The notes: generated from the sequence alone by a model not told the origin. DNA of 64,000 nucleotides from Corydoras sp. C115 (GCA_019802505.1 JAFMOC010000006.1:1661001-1725000); one strand, 5' to 3'; positions 33,934-46,056 are shown, numbered from the stretch's first letter. Program-made: numbers and translations.

Positions 33934-34439
33934 TGTTACGGTCCAACAACCGGGGCGAGGTGGATCCGCTACTCGGAGACGAACACAGTCTGTAGACAGA
34001 GATTGAGATGCAAAATGGGTTTTATTCCAGACACACAGGGTAAACAGAACTGGGAACAGATGACACATGAGGTAACATGAGGAAGTGAGCGTGATGACGA
34101 GGAGACGCGGCGTGTGGCAATGCCTGACGTCAGCCGGCGTCGTGTCCCAATCTGGGGTGACTGGCGTGTAGGGAGCTTGGACGAGGTAGTGCCGGCAGGC
34201 GGTGAGCTGCACACAAACAAACACAGAACAGGCAAGAACGTGGACACACAACAAATCACAAGCAGGGCAGACGTGACGAGGCAAGGTCGGGGCAAAGAAA
34301 AAGTGAGGCGAGGCGAGGCAAGGCAAGGCGTGAGCTAGTGTAGTCGGGGAGTAGCACAGGCTTGGCGCAAGACTATCTGGAAGGGAAGGAAGGGAGTGCA
34401 GGGCTTAAATAAAGGACACGTGATTAGACCCTGGTGATA
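33934..34439 (-). mobile_element. Gypsy LTR, related to the 26.6-kb LTR
   Basis: Starts TGTTACGGTCCAAC. Read on the minus strand, the end AGTAGCGGATCCACC matches the end of the 3' LTR at 27.1 kb (AGTAGTGGATCCACC). The other end is unclear because it merges with LINE sequence near 34440. A GAGGCGAGGCGAGGC-type simple repeat lies at about 34300-34330. Confidence 0.6.
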
Positions 34440-34635
34440 GTCAGATAGTTTTCTAACCCATCAACCACAATGTTATGGTCTATAGTGTCAAAGGCTGCAC
34501 TAAAATCTAATAAGACAAGAAAAGAGATTTGGTTATTATCAGAGGGCTTTAACTACTTTAATTAAGGCTGTCTCAGTGCTATGGTAAGACCTAAAGACTG
34601 AATGATGTCCTGTGTGAGTTCTTAGGGGTAATAGT
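34440..34635 (-). pseudogene. L2-type LINE RT fragment
   Basis: Minus-strand text RSYHSTETALIKVVKAL, then LVLLDFSAAFDTIDHN, are the RT blocks around the first catalytic Asp of L2/CR1-group elements. Only about 60 codons remain. Confidence 0.8.
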
Positions 34636-35057
34636 CTATTTGGGTGACATAATCGTTTTTTCCCCCCAAGACCTAGAGAGTTGCATGGTACTTGTACGGC
34701 AGGTGTTGTCTTGCCTTCTCCAACATCCAACATAAAGCTATTCCTTAAAGGGGAGAAGTGTATTTTTCATGTGAGCAAGATCTCATTTTTGGGCTTTGTG
34801 ATCTCCAAGGACTGGTTGGAGATGGACCCGCCAAAGTTTCAGGCTGTCCTTGACTGGCCCGCACCCTCCTTGATAAAGGAGTTGCAGCATTTTTTTTGGT
34901 TTTGCTAATTTCTACCGTCGGTTTATCCAGGGATTTAGTGATCACGCGTTACTGCTCACATCGCTGCTGAAGAGAAAACCCACGGATCTGCGATTGAACC
35001 CCAGGGCCGAGCAAGCTTTCCAGAAGCTTAAGGGCTACTTCATCTTGTCTCCAGGCT
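34636..35057 (+). pseudogene. Gypsy RT fragment
   Basis: Plus strand: VYLGDIIVFS (catalytic YLDD with the first Asp changed to Gly), LKGEKCIFHVSKISFLGFVIS, PPKFQAVLDWPAP, then after a frameshift FANFYRRFIQGFSDHALLLTSLLKRK. It is the RT palm end, thumb and connection, cut on both sides. Confidence 0.85.
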
Positions 35058-35495
35058 AAAGCCAGGCTTGGCCAGCTAATGAAAGAGGGAGTTTATGTAA
35101 TTGAAGGGTTTCTTATACTACCCCATCAACATGCATACATTTGCTATAGCTTGCCTAAAATTGTCCAGGTCTATCAGCTCGGTTCATTTTCTGACATTAT
35201 TGTAAAAAGGCAAAATTAAATAAAAAAAGTGTAAACCTAAATTACACTTCAAAAATAAAATGAACAAAACAAGCCTAAACAGTCAAACTGCATTAAATGG
35301 CTGAAAATAAGAAATAGAAAGAGAAAAGTAACAACTAGAAAAAAGGCTAATAAAATGGAAACAGTGTATAAAAAATAACACTGATGCAAACTATATAAGC
35401 TTTAAAGGTCATCAAATGGTTTAAATAAAGCTCAGGCCACTAGAGACATCATTGAACTGCCAGCTATTCTGTTGTCAGCATGGGAGAGTAGCATG

Positions 35496-35526
<31 letters not shown>

Positions 35527-35625
35527 CAGTCAGAAGGAGTAAATGAGAGAGATCTTTATCTAAAAGATCATTTGTACCAAAGCTACAGGATGAAAAGAAT
35601 TACCAGTATTTGTCAAAGTACCCAC
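35058..35625. other. No gene; poly-A run at 35499-35526
   Basis: AT-rich sequence with a 28-base A run. No element could be tied to the run. Confidence 0.45.
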
Positions 35626-36113
35626 TGCCGGAGGAAACGAGGTAAGCATGGTTCTTGAACAAAAATTAGTCTTTATTAACTCCCATGTGGAGTAAAGGGA
35701 AACAAACCCCAAAACGCAAAAAACACAATCAAATAGCGTAAGGCGATGATGTCACCAGGCAGCGGGGCTCTCTCCTGAGCCGGTGAAGATACGGCGAAGA
35801 ACGCGATGGAGGCAGGAACATAAGAGCCGAAGTTCCGAAGTCTTTTACGTCAATCGAGTGTCGTGTCCTGGAGAGAAGCAGCGGGTAAGCCGAGTAATTA
35901 GGGCAGCGACGCAAGTAGTGAGTGCGTGCCAGAGCTAAGCACTCAGACCGAACCACGTTGAACGCAAAAACTCTGCACTGGTGGATCCAGGACGCCGACT
36001 TCAGTATCGGCTGCCACCGATAAGGCACACCTGAAACTAATAATCAGGAGAGGGTGAATGGTGATTAGCAGAATCAGCAACATGTGTAGTAGTGGGTGTG
36101 CATATGTGTGACA
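35626..36113 (-). repeat. 3' LTR of chromodomain gypsy
   Basis: Nearly the same sequence as 38524-39010. On the minus strand it starts TGTCACACATATGC, right after the polypurine tract CTGGAGGAGGTGA, and ends TTTCCTCCGGCA. The flanks of the element (CCCAC and GTATT) do not match, so either the target duplication has decayed or the copy was rearranged. Confidence 0.9.
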
Positions 36114-37300
36114 TCACCTCCTCCAGGTAGCTCAACCCGAGAAGACCACCGTTGAGACCTGGTCCGTTGGGCTCGGCGGGGCGGCCGACCTCTAGGCCAT
36201 GGGGCGGGACGGTCAGGGTGATCCCGGTGGAACTCCTGGATGATCCTCGGCTCCAGGATGTCTTCTGCAGAGACCCAGCTCCTCTCCTCAGGACCAAAGC
36301 CCTCCCAATTCACCAAGTACTGCAATTTGCCCCGATGTCGGCAGCCACTGAGTGAATGTTGGACTCATTCTCCTCGGTTGTCTCTCCACTGGACTCCTTC
36401 CAATTCGAATCAAGGGGACCTGGAACGAATGGTTACAGAAGGGAGACATGAAATGTGGGATGGACACGCAGGTGTCGCGGGAGCCTGAGATGTACGGCGA
36501 CCTCATTAACGACGGCTTCTACCCGGAATGGACCCAAAAACCGGGGTAGGAGCTTACCTTGACGATACCTGATATCACGGGTACTGAGCCAGACCATGTC
36601 ATCCACCCTAAACCGAGGAGTGGTACCACGCGTGCGAGCTGCAAAGCGCTTGTACCTTCATACAACTGCCTCTACACGCTGGTGCACCTGGGACCATACC
36701 TCCTCGTTGCGCCGAAACCAAGCGTCGACGGCCGGCGCATCGGACTCCTCCCCATTCCAAGGTGCGATGGGGTGATGCCGGTTGCCGAGTGACACAGCGA
36801 GTTCTGGGCGATCTCCGTCCAGGGGAGGTAGCGCGACCAGTGAGAGGGGTTGTGATGGGCATAGATACGAAGGTACTTGTTTACCTCTTGGTGCGACCGC
36901 TCACAGGCCCCATTGGTCTGGGGGTGGAACCCCGAGGAGAGACTGATGGAGGAACCCAGTTTCTCACAAAACGCCTTCCAAACAGCTGAAGAAACTGAGG
37001 ACCTCTATCAGATAAAATGACCTCCGGAATACCGAACGAGGTGAAAACCCTCGAGAATAGGAGTTTGGCTGTCTCGAACGTCGAGGGCAGGCCCTTAAGG
37101 GGGAAAAGTTTCACCGCCCAGGAAAAGCGATCGAGGACCAAGAGTATAGCTGGGTGTCCAGCTCCCACTGGATCTTCTCCAATAACCTGTGTGCAGGGAT
37201 GATGGGACTCCCCCGTTCCGGGTCCGAAACTGACGGGCCGTATAACAGGGCGCAATCTTGCTGAAGTCCTGGATAAACTGACGGTAAAAATTGGCAAACC
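36074..37300 (-). pseudogene. Gypsy integrase with C-terminal chromodomain, decayed
   Basis: Minus frame 37297-36881 carries [20 protein letters not shown] (first Asp) and [15 protein letters not shown] (second Asp). After frameshifts, SLCHSATGITPLH and [13 protein letters not shown] follow. Frame 36325-36074 holds the chromodomain [17 protein letters not shown] with [11 protein letters not shown], then a basic tail that overlaps the 3' LTR start. RNase H and the zinc finger before the core are deleted. Confidence 0.88.
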
Positions 37301-37340
37301 CCAGAAAGTGCTGGAGGTCCCAGGGTGTGGCCGGTGTCGG

Positions 37341-38242
37341 CTAGTCCAGAACCGACTGGACCTTGCTAGAGTCCATCTCTATCCCCTTATGGGAGATGAT
37401 AAACCCTAAGAAGGAGATGGACTCCTGGTGGAAAATGCAGTTCTCCCCCTTAACGAATAACCCATTGGCTAAGAGACAGGCTAGGACACGGCGAACTAGA
37501 GCGACATGGGAGGTCATATCACCCGAGAAAATCAGGACATCGTCAAGGTACACGATAACCCCCTGGTGTAAAAACTCCTGAAGCACATCGTTAACGAACG
37601 CCTGGAAGACCGCGGGGGCTTTAGTGAGGCTGAAGGGCACCGAGGTGGTAATGAAAGCGGTCTTCCACTCGTCTCCCTTCCAAATATGAACCAGGTTGTA
37701 CGCGTTTCACAGGTCTAATTTGGAGAACACCTGTGAAGCTGTTCCAGATTGGCGAGGACCAACGGGAAGGGGTACGGGAACTGTCTAGTCACCTTGTTAA
37801 GTTCCCGGAAATCAATACAGGGCTGCAACTCGCCCCCTTGCTTGGGCATGAAGAAAAACCAGGAAGCGGCTGGGGATTTGGAGGGACGGATGAACCCGTT
37901 ACGCAGGGCCTCCTCGATGTAACTGCGCATGGTACGCGTCTCGGCTACCGAGAGTGGGTAGGGACACGCGTGTGGTAATTTGGCCCCAAGCATTAGGTCA
38001 ATAGCGCAGTCGTAATGACGATGTGGAGGGAGCGTACTGGCACGGCGCTTGCAAAAGACCTCTGCAAGGTCTGTATATGCCGCTGGTACCTGAGGGGGCA
38101 GCTGGACCTCCGGAAACCCTTGCGTCGAGGAAAACAGGCGGCAAGGGGGATGTTGAGAGCTCTCCTTTCGACACCAGATGGCAGTCGCCCACTTGCACGC
38201 TCTGCCTGTCAGCCGAGAAATGACCAACTCAATCTTCTCCAC
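37341..38242 (-). pseudogene. Gypsy reverse transcriptase, decayed
   Basis: Minus frame 38242-37715 begins in gag (KIELVISRLTGRACKWATAIW) and passes without a break into RT (VPAAYTDLAEVFCKRRAS, LPPHRHYDCAIDL, GELQPCIDFRELN), so the zinc knuckle and protease are deleted in frame. Frame 37640-37341 has the intact catalytic loop VYLDDVLIFS and FLGFIISHKGIEMD. It stops at 37341 and RNase H is absent. Confidence 0.88.
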
Positions 38243-38523
38243 TTCACTGGATCATGGGTGACTGAGAAAATGGTGAGCGCACTGCATTAGAAAGGAGCAG
38301 CACTTTTCTGGACTTCCATCATAGTTCTCTGGCTCGGAAAGGCTGTATGGGGCAGGGGCGGGTGGGAGGGCATGTTCCGAGTTCAGGGAACGGCGATTGT
38401 TGCGTTGATGTGACAGCAGCCCCGGATCCGGAGCCACCGCTTTCCAGCTCGGTTAGACGTCCCATCAACGTCTGTATGGCTCGAGTTATCTCACCGAGAC
38501 CGCTCTGGAGCTCCATCAGGGCG
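38243..38523 (-). pseudogene. Gypsy gag N-terminus
   Basis: Minus strand, from an ATG about 7 nt inside the LTR edge: MELQSGLGEITRAIQTLMGR, then SGSGAAVTSTQQSPFPELG. After a frameshift SEPENYDGSPEKCCSFLMQC, a capsid block, follows. A leader and primer-binding site are not visible between the LTR and this start. Confidence 0.75.
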
Positions 38524-39010
38524 TGTCCTGGAGGAAACGAGGTAAGCGTGGTTCTTGAACAAAAAATAGTATTTATTAACTCCCACGTGGAGTAAAGGGA
38601 AACAAACCCCAAAACGCAAAACACAGTCAAATGGTGTACGGCGATGATGTCACCAGGCAGCGGGGCTCTCTCCTGAGCCTGTGAAGATATGGTGAAGAAC
38701 GCGATGGAGGCGGGAACGCAAGAGCCGGAGTTCCGAAATCTCTTACGTCAAGCGAGTGTCGTGTCCTGGAGAGAAGCAGCGGGTAAGCCGAGTAATTCGG
38801 GCAGCGACGCAAGTAGTGAGTGCGTGCCAGAGCTAAGCACTCAGACCGAACCACGTTGAACGCAAAAACCCTGCACTGGTGGATCTGGGACGCCGACTTA
38901 AGTATTGGCTGCCACCGATGAGGCGCACCTGAAACTAATCAGGAGAGGGTGAACGGTGATTAGCAGAATCAGCAACAGGTGTAGTAGTGGGTGTGCGTGT
39001 ATGTGTGACA
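38524..39010 (-). repeat. 5' LTR of chromodomain gypsy
   Basis: Partner of 35626-36113 in the same orientation. On the minus strand it runs TGTCACACATACACG to CTCCAGGACA. The two LTRs differ by scattered substitutions and small indels, so the insertion is old. Confidence 0.9.
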
Positions 39011-39326
39011 GTATTAGACCAACACAGCATTTTGGCTTAGACAAGATTAAGCGCAGAGGACTGGAAGAAGCTCCCCCCAGAGGTTGGACTTGATGGTGAA
39101 ACCTCTTACATATAGTCAATTTGATTCATTGAGGTCACTGTAATTTTGTCTTTAAAATTTTTTTACATCAATTTAATAGCATTCTACCAATTAGCAGCTT
39201 TTCAATACACAAAATATATTTGGTTATTATTGGAAGAGTATTCTTTTTGACCAAGAGCCATTTGTTTTCTAAAGGAAAATGTAGAAAATGTATTTTAATG
39301 TTTATTAAAGTAAAGCTATCCACTGT

Positions 39327-39575
39327 AACACATTCATTCATTCACTCATTCATATCTTCCACTTAATCCTCTACTAGGGTCCATGCCCATACAGGGAAGA
39401 GCGTTTCAGGTGCTGGCAGTTACACCCAGGCACACTCATAAACACACTATATGTGGCAATTTAAGGCATTCAACTGACCTTGAATCCATGTTTTTGGACT
39501 GTGGGAGGAAATTGGAGAACCCAGGACACGGGAAGAACATGAACACCCCACCCAGTTGAGGACCCAACCTCTGTA
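39327..39575 (-). mobile_element. DANA/Mermaid-like SINE, antisense
   Basis: CATTCATTCATTCACTCATT tail, TCTTCCACTTAATCCTCTAC, and the core GGACTGTGGGAGGAAATTGG. The head is missing beyond about 39560. Confidence 0.75.
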
Positions 39576-39589
39576 ACTGATTTAATTTA

Positions 39590-39822
39590 TCTGTCTGTTG
39601 ATAAATGCGCTGTTATCAGTATCAGTTAAAAATATGCTGATCAGCTCATAATGTGGCATAGAAGACACAATGCAGAGAAATAACTAATCTAATGTTGTAC
39701 ATGCATCTTTAGTATGATTTTTATTATTTAGTCAGATTCTGTGTACCTCATGTTTGAATAGTTGGCCAGCATAAACCTCCTTTTCTTCCATGTCCTCTAG
39801 AAGGTCCCCTAATTGTTGAATT
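39590..39822 (-). pseudogene. Duplicated exon C segment, 5' truncated
   Basis: The block matches 40385-40480 plus 42423-42590, the two halves now separated by a Tc1 element. On the minus strand it retains QLGDLLEDMEEKEVYAGQLFKHE followed by a GTACAC donor at about 39751. The exon's 5' part and acceptor are replaced by AT-rich sequence near 39820. It cannot be spliced as a normal exon. Confidence 0.55.
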
Positions 39823-40094
39823 TATATTATTATTATTTTAATTTAGTGCATTAGTTTAATTGCATATTCCCAATTAGGAAAAATAATATTTTATTACACT
39901 TTGAAAATAAATTTATCATTGGTTGGAATAGCATTCATAATTTCAAGCCTGTTATGAAAGTAATTTTCATAACTATTTAACTATTTTGCCTGCTGTTGAA
40001 GGAATTTCTCTTCCACATTTAACTCATCCATGCAGTGAAACACACACATTTATATTTATAATACATTATAAACACATTTATAATACACACTGGT

Positions 40095-40275
40095 AAAGTG
40101 AGCAGCCATGACTAGAAGGTTTGGCAGCCCATATTATGGTGCCTGGGGAGCAATAAGGGTTAGGTGATTGCCCAAGGGCACCTCAGCCATAGTACTTGGT
40201 GGGACCAGGAATCGAACAGATGACCTTCGGGTCACAGGATGGTTCCTTAACAATAGGCCTGTGACTGCCCATGCA
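40095..40275 (-). repeat. tRNA-like SINE fragment of another family
   Basis: GGTGCCTGGGGAGCAATAAG, GATTGCCCAAGGGCACCTCA and GGACCAGGAATCGAACAGAT form a common fish repeat. The inverse tRNA-type B-box (GGAATCGAAC) indicates minus orientation. It is not the DANA-like family seen elsewhere in the window. Confidence 0.55.
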
Positions 40276-40668
40276 GAATGAATATATTATTGTGAAGGTT
40301 AGTATTTGATTAACTCTAATATTACTTTTTGTGACCTTGAGTCATTTGTTTTCTAAGCTGTAACTTAATCAAAGTAAAGCTAACCACTGTTACTGATTTA
40401 ATTTATTTGTCTGTTGATGAATGAGTTCTTATAAGGATCAGTTAAAAACCTGCTGACCAGCTCAGAGATAATATTTACACACGTGGACAAAATTGTTGGT
40501 ACCCCTTGGTTAATGACAGAAAAACCCACAATGGTAACAGAAATAACTTTAATCTGATAAAAGTAATAATAAATAAAAATTCTATGAAAATGTACAAATG
40601 AAAGTCAGACATTGCTTTTCAACCATGCTTTAACAGAATTATAAAAAAAATAAACTCATGAAACAGGC

Positions 40669-41210
40669 TGCAACTGGTTATTGTTATTATTATTATTTTT
40701 TTTTTGTTGGGTCGCTTACCTTTTTGCGCGACCCTTGGGGTGGGGGTATGTAACAGATGCCTGACAGATGCACCTGTCCCTCATTTGGTTCTTTATTAGC
40801 TCAGTTGGGTGATTGGTTGGGTTTGTGCACGTGTTTAGTTGGGTTCTTATTTAGTTTCCGTTTACCCTCGGTTCAGTGCACGTCTTTGGTTTGTGGTTAT
40901 CTTACCCTACGTTACTTTGTTCATTTATCCCCCTTTTTGTTGGTGCTCCGGCACCATGTTTTAATAAATTCAGTTTTGTTTTTTATCCCGGTGTTTCTAG
41001 TTTCTCCTTCCGCATTTCTGCCACGGTGCGTTGCTGCGCACTTGTTCCGCGTAGGTCGCACTCGTGGGAGCGTGTTCCCTCTGTTTGGACCGGCGTACGC
41101 AGTGGCTCACGCGTAGCCGGTGCCTGGGAAACGCTCACTATGCGCGAGTGGCGTACGCGATTGCTCCACGTAGCCACTCATCTCGGGGGAAAGAACGGAC
41201 TTTTCTGACA
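40669..41210 (+). mobile_element. Deleted gypsy-type insertion with CAGGC target duplication
   Basis: CAGGC flanks the insert (40664-40668, 41211-41215). It begins TGCAAC, then contains a short internal piece with a purine-rich CTTGGGGTGGGGGTA, followed by a full LTR from TGTAACAGATGCC (40749) to TTCTGACA (41210), with AATAAA at 40963. The first six bases look like the start of the lost 5' LTR; the rest was deleted. Confidence 0.75.
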
Positions 41211-41394
41211 CAGGCCTGGACAGAAATGATGGTACCCCTGAAAATAATGTGACCAAATGGACATGTTAAATCAAGGTGTGTTCACTAATTAGTATCGCAG
41301 GTGTCTACAATATTGTAATCAGTCAGTGGGCCTATATATAGGGCTACAGGTAGTCACTGTGCTGTTTGGTGACAAGGTGTGTACCACACTCAAC

Positions 41395-42309
<915 letters not shown>

Positions 42310-42512
42310 TTTGCACATGAAGAGTGGGCCAAAATACCTGCTGAGATTAAAGTTATTTTTGTTACCATTGTGGGTTTTTCTGTCATTAACCAAGGGGTAC
42401 CAACAATTTTGTCCACGTGTGTACTAGGAGACACAATGCAGAGAAATAACCCATCTAATGTTGTACATATATCTTTACTATGATGATTTTTATTATTTAA
42501 CCAGGTTCTGTG

Positions 42513-42632
42513 TATCTCATGTTTGAATAATGGCCCAGCATAAGCCTCCTTCTCATCCATGTATTCTAGAAGGTCCTCTAATTGTTCTTTAGCTCCCAGT
42601 GTCATTGACATCAGCCTTACTGCACTAGTGAA
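42513..42632 (-). CDS. Probable exon C, donor mutated
   Basis: Acceptor TTTTGGACAG at 42633, then 40 codons in phase 0: FTSAVRLMSMTLGAKEQLED and LLEYMDEKEAYAGPLFKHE. It is acidic and helical, likely coiled coil. The expected donor after the last codon reads ATACAC instead of the GTACAC kept in the 39.7-kb copy. A cryptic GTTAAA 11 bp further (42501) would break the frame. So the exon may be skipped or the gene damaged. Protein family not recognised. Confidence 0.5.
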
Positions 42633-42775
42633 CTGTCCAAAAGATTAAAAAAAAACACTTTATTTTACCAAAATATATAAATTACATTGTGTAGAAAAGG
42701 AATGTTATGTTAATAAAAAAATAAAATAAATACACACTTTAAGGTAAAATCCTGCAGCACCATACAAAATTATTT

Positions 42776-43140
42776 ATCCATTTATCCATCCACCCATTAA
42801 CTTCCGCTTTATCCTCTACTAGGGTTGCGGGGGGGTTTCCCATGCCCATCCAGGGAAGAATGGTTCGGACGCTGGGCATATACACCCAGGACAGGGCGCC
42901 AATCTATCGCTGGGCACACACTCACTCACATAGACACCTACACAAACACACTCTACTGTATATGTGGTAATTTGGAGAATTTAATTGACCGTGTTCCATA
43001 TTTTTGGACTGTGGGTGGAAAACGCAGGAAACCCATGAGGAAACGGGGAGAAATGGAGAACTCCACGCAGATTGGAATTCGAACCGGGAATCCCTAGCGC
43101 TGTGAGGTGAATGTGCCTACCACTAAGCCACCGTGCCCAT
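42776..43140 (-). mobile_element. DANA/Mermaid-like SINE, near full-length antisense
   Basis: TTATCCATCCACCCATTAAC tail, core GGACTGTGGGTGGAAAACG, inverse B-box GGAATTCGAACCGGGAATCC and inverse head CCACTAAGCCACCGTGCCC at the right end. Confidence 0.85.
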
Positions 43141-43204
43141 TTATGCTTTTATAAAAATTTATTAAAATTAATTAAATCAAAAATGAAATTGAATGAAAAA
43201 ATTT

Positions 43205-43830
43205 TAATTATTGATTTGACCAGTCTGATGAAGATTTTAACACATAAACCTGTTTTTTGACATTACTCAAACCATAGTGGATGAGGTTGGGGGCGCTTAA
43301 ACCTCTGAGGTGGCGATTGAAAGCAAAGGGATACAGAGTGAGTGCGAAACCGCAAAATGTAGGGGCAGATGTAGGGTGAACAAGGAAACAAGGTGGCTTC
43401 TCAGACATGGGGCTAACATGAGGAGCAAGTTTGGATGTCCTTTTGGAGCGGGAGCGGGAATTAGGCCACAGGTCGGGAGAATTTATCAGAATGTGGGCCG
43501 GGAGAAAGTGTCCTTCCAGGAAGTGATGAGTCGATTCATCATTGGAGTCGACACACGAGTCGAGACTCCTCAGAACAGTCCAATTCAATCGCCTGCCGAG
43601 ACACGATCAATGATCTCCTCATCCCAACACCACGAAGAAAAAAGTAGCCAGGCTAAATAAACCCCAGCAGCTCAACGCAGTGGAGCCGACTGGCCAAAAC
43701 CAGGAACCAATCGCTGGACGCTGAACGGAGTCGACACGGCTCAGACACTATGTGGGCATAAGGAGTAAGCGGCCGAACTACAAAAAAGGACAATTCAGTG
43801 AGTCAAAGCCGAGAAACAACAAAACAACAC
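43205..43830 (-). pseudogene. Unnamed LTR-element ORF, copy 3 (N-terminal part)
   Basis: Minus-strand frame 43588-43208 contains LRSLDSCVDSNDESTHHF, then EGHFLPAHILINSPDLWPNS and SRSRSKRTS. This matches copy 4 (SLDSCVDSEDEFDFF, HILPPHIFLQSPELWPNP) and the GHILPIRTLLNSEEFW block of copy 2. Upstream to about 43830 is a leader-like region with GTCGACTC motifs. The repeat arrays are absent. LTR ends could not be defined. Confidence 0.6.
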
Positions 43831-44239
43831 TGTAGCACGGACAACGGTTCTGACAATGGTTCTGTTCTCCATTTTTTTAATGTTGAATACCAGTATACTA
43901 GCTGTGCAGAGGAGTTTCCCTGTGGTTGAACACGGGTCCATGCTTGGTTCCTTTCCGTAGGTTTAAAAAGGTTAGGTGGGGGATCCACACGTTAGTTTGT
44001 TCCACAGAAATGAGGCAGCGAGTTTGTTAATGACTAGTACTTGTCCCCGATACAAGATATGACATCTGAGTTACCAGCCATGCCCATTAAGAAGCTGATT
44101 GTCTGCCTGCTTATCTCAGAAGGCTCAGAACGAGATCTCCTGATTTTGTTCGTACATCATGCATAAACCTTTTCTGTCCATTTTTTACACTCAAGACCAA
44201 AACAGAACATTGATGGAGCATCTATTTCAGTTACATTCT
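43831..44239. other. No gene recognised
   Basis: Sequence between the ORF copy and the Tx1-like fragment, with nothing I can assign. Confidence 0.35.
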
Positions 44240-44806
44240 GGAATCATGAGCGGACCAGCGCCCCCCCCCCCCCCCCCCGTGCCGTGTCACCCAGCAGGTC
44301 ATTAAAGGAGATCGTTTTACTTTTTAGAGCATTTATGTGCTCTTGATGTGCTCTACCCAGAATTAAAATGTCACTAAACTCACAGTCAGAAATAACAGTG
44401 CTAAGAGGGTTTAAAAGAATCATCCTCTCTGCTGCTGCAGTCAGCCCGTAAACGCAGATGAAAACCAAATGTTTATAACAGGCTTTAACCTTAAGCAGTC
44501 TTCCAGGTAAAACCTCCTCCACCATGTTAGAGCAGGGGATGAAACTATTGTTAAAATGAACACCCACTCCACCACTTTTGGTAGATTGGTGACTGTACGT
44601 CCATTCCACTCTTTTGCCCAATCTTCAGCATTTTTAAGATCACTGTGTGTTTTCTGAACAAAAAACACATCTGAAGGTTTCTGTTCGAAAAGTTCATAAA
44701 ACATGACTCTCTTCTTACAGTCTCTCACCCCGTTTAAATTTAATGTTCCTATCTTTATGTCACAAATGTCAAAAAAAAAAAAAAAAAAAAAAAAGATAGA
44801 AAACAA
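44240..44806 (-). pseudogene. Tx1/L1-like LINE endonuclease fragment
   Basis: Minus-strand frames: IGTLNLNGVRDCKKR, FVQKTHSDLKNAEDWAKEW (the ET of the APE motif reads KT), then after a frameshift GGVGVHFNNSFIPCSN and LLKVKACYKHLVFICVYG. This is the first half of an APE-type endonuclease, which would nick target DNA for reverse transcription. It is bounded by a C run (44261-44278) and an A run (44772-44793). RT is absent. Confidence 0.75.
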
Positions 44807-44939
44807 AGACTGTAAAAATTATTTTAAAATAATGACTAAACATGCAGCAGGCACAAGGGGAACGACCACAGCAGGTCCAGCAGTGTCAGATTCCTGCATT
44901 TCCTGTTCTGGTTTTTCTGGTCCTTCGGGGTTTGGTTAA

Positions 44940-45184
44940 GCACTTAGTGGACACTCTGGAATGAGATGTCCCACCTGCAATGAATTCTCCAAATTGCCCC
45001 ATATAGAGTGTGTTTGTGTGTGCTTCTGTGTGAGTGAGTGTGTGCCCAGCGATAGATTGGTACACTGTCCTGGGTGTATCTTCCCAGAGTCCGAAACATT
45101 CTCCCCATTCTCATATGGAATCCTCCCCGCCCCCCCCGCCCGCGACTCTAGTAGAGGATAAAGAGGAAGATAATGGACGGATGG
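44940..45184 (+). mobile_element. DANA/Mermaid-like SINE, 5' truncated sense copy
   Basis: Starts in the core at AATTCTCCAAATTGCCCC, then AGTGTGTGCCCAGCGATAG, TCTAGTAGAGGATAAAGAGG and the tail ATGGACGGATGGATA. Confidence 0.8.
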
Positions 45185-45302
45185 ATATTTCATAGATTAT
45201 AAAAACTTATTTCTGATTCTTACAGCTCCAAATCTGAGCATTTTTAATGTATGTATGGAGCATCAAAAACTCTATAGTACAAGTTGTAATATTATGACGT
45301 AC

Positions 45303-45470
45303 CTTGACATTATCTTTCACGTGATGTTCTCTGTGCTTGTCATTGACTCCTTTACTTTGTATGTCATCAGCCTGCTTGTCTTTTTCCATCACATGACACT
45401 CTTCATATATCTCACAGTGTACTACAGGTTTTGATTTAGGAGACAAGCATACAAAGCCAATAAAACTAGT
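45303..45470 (-). CDS. Probable exon B, unidentified host protein
   Basis: 168 bp (56 codons, phase 0 at both ends) from acceptor TAAATTACAG at 45471 to donor AAG/GTACGT. The peptide starts TSFIGFVCLSPKSKPVVH, continues IYEECHVMEKDKQADDIQSK and ends REHHVKDNVK. It is charged and hydrophilic with no domain I can name. Both splice sites fit the consensus. Confidence 0.6.
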
Positions 45471-45960
45471 CTGTAATTTAGATGACAGCTTTTAAATAAG
45501 AATAAATGTGCAATTAAATGTTACCACAGAGGTGTTTTAAATACTAGATGGAGAAATTATAAAAAAAAATATATTATTATTTAACCATGTGTCATTTGAC
45601 ATGGTTTTATTTAATGCTGCAATGTGCCGTAAAAAAACAGCTGTTATGGAGAATTACATTTGTAAGGTGTTATATAGCAATGCTCTTAATAAAAATTTAT
45701 GTCCATCATATTTCACGTTTTAAACTGTTATATTTTTTGTTGCAATTTTCTCAACAACCATAAGAATGCGAAAATTAGGAATTACAATCAAGTAAGAATA
45801 CCATGTGGCTCATTCAGTATAAGAACACATTTTTTCAGAACAGGGCGCCCTCTAGTGTACTATGTACTAAGAACAATTATAATTCTCAAAACAAAAAAAA
45901 AAAACAGAGAGCAACAAATGCATTGTTTCCATGGGTGTTCTTACAAACATTTTTTTTTAC

Positions 45961-46056
45961 CTTCTTGCACATGTCTTGAGCTGAGGTCATTTTCTTGTTC
46001 TGGTACTTCTGTCCCAAACACAGGTAAGAAGTCAACTTCTTCACTCCAGAAGTTAG
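45961..46056 (-). CDS. Probable exon A, unidentified host protein
   Basis: 96 bp (32 codons, phase 0 at both ends) from acceptor GTTACTTCAG at 46057 to donor AAG/GTAAAA. The peptide contains SGVKKLTSYLCLGQKYQNKK and ends AQDMCKK. It lies 75 bp from the edge of the large nested retroelement, so any exon further upstream in the gene is now beyond 62 kb. Family not recognised. Confidence 0.55.

Noticed and set aside
35499..35526. A run as the tail of a processed pseudogene
   Set aside because: No coding similarity or LINE/SINE sequence could be attached upstream, so no claim is made beyond a homopolymer.
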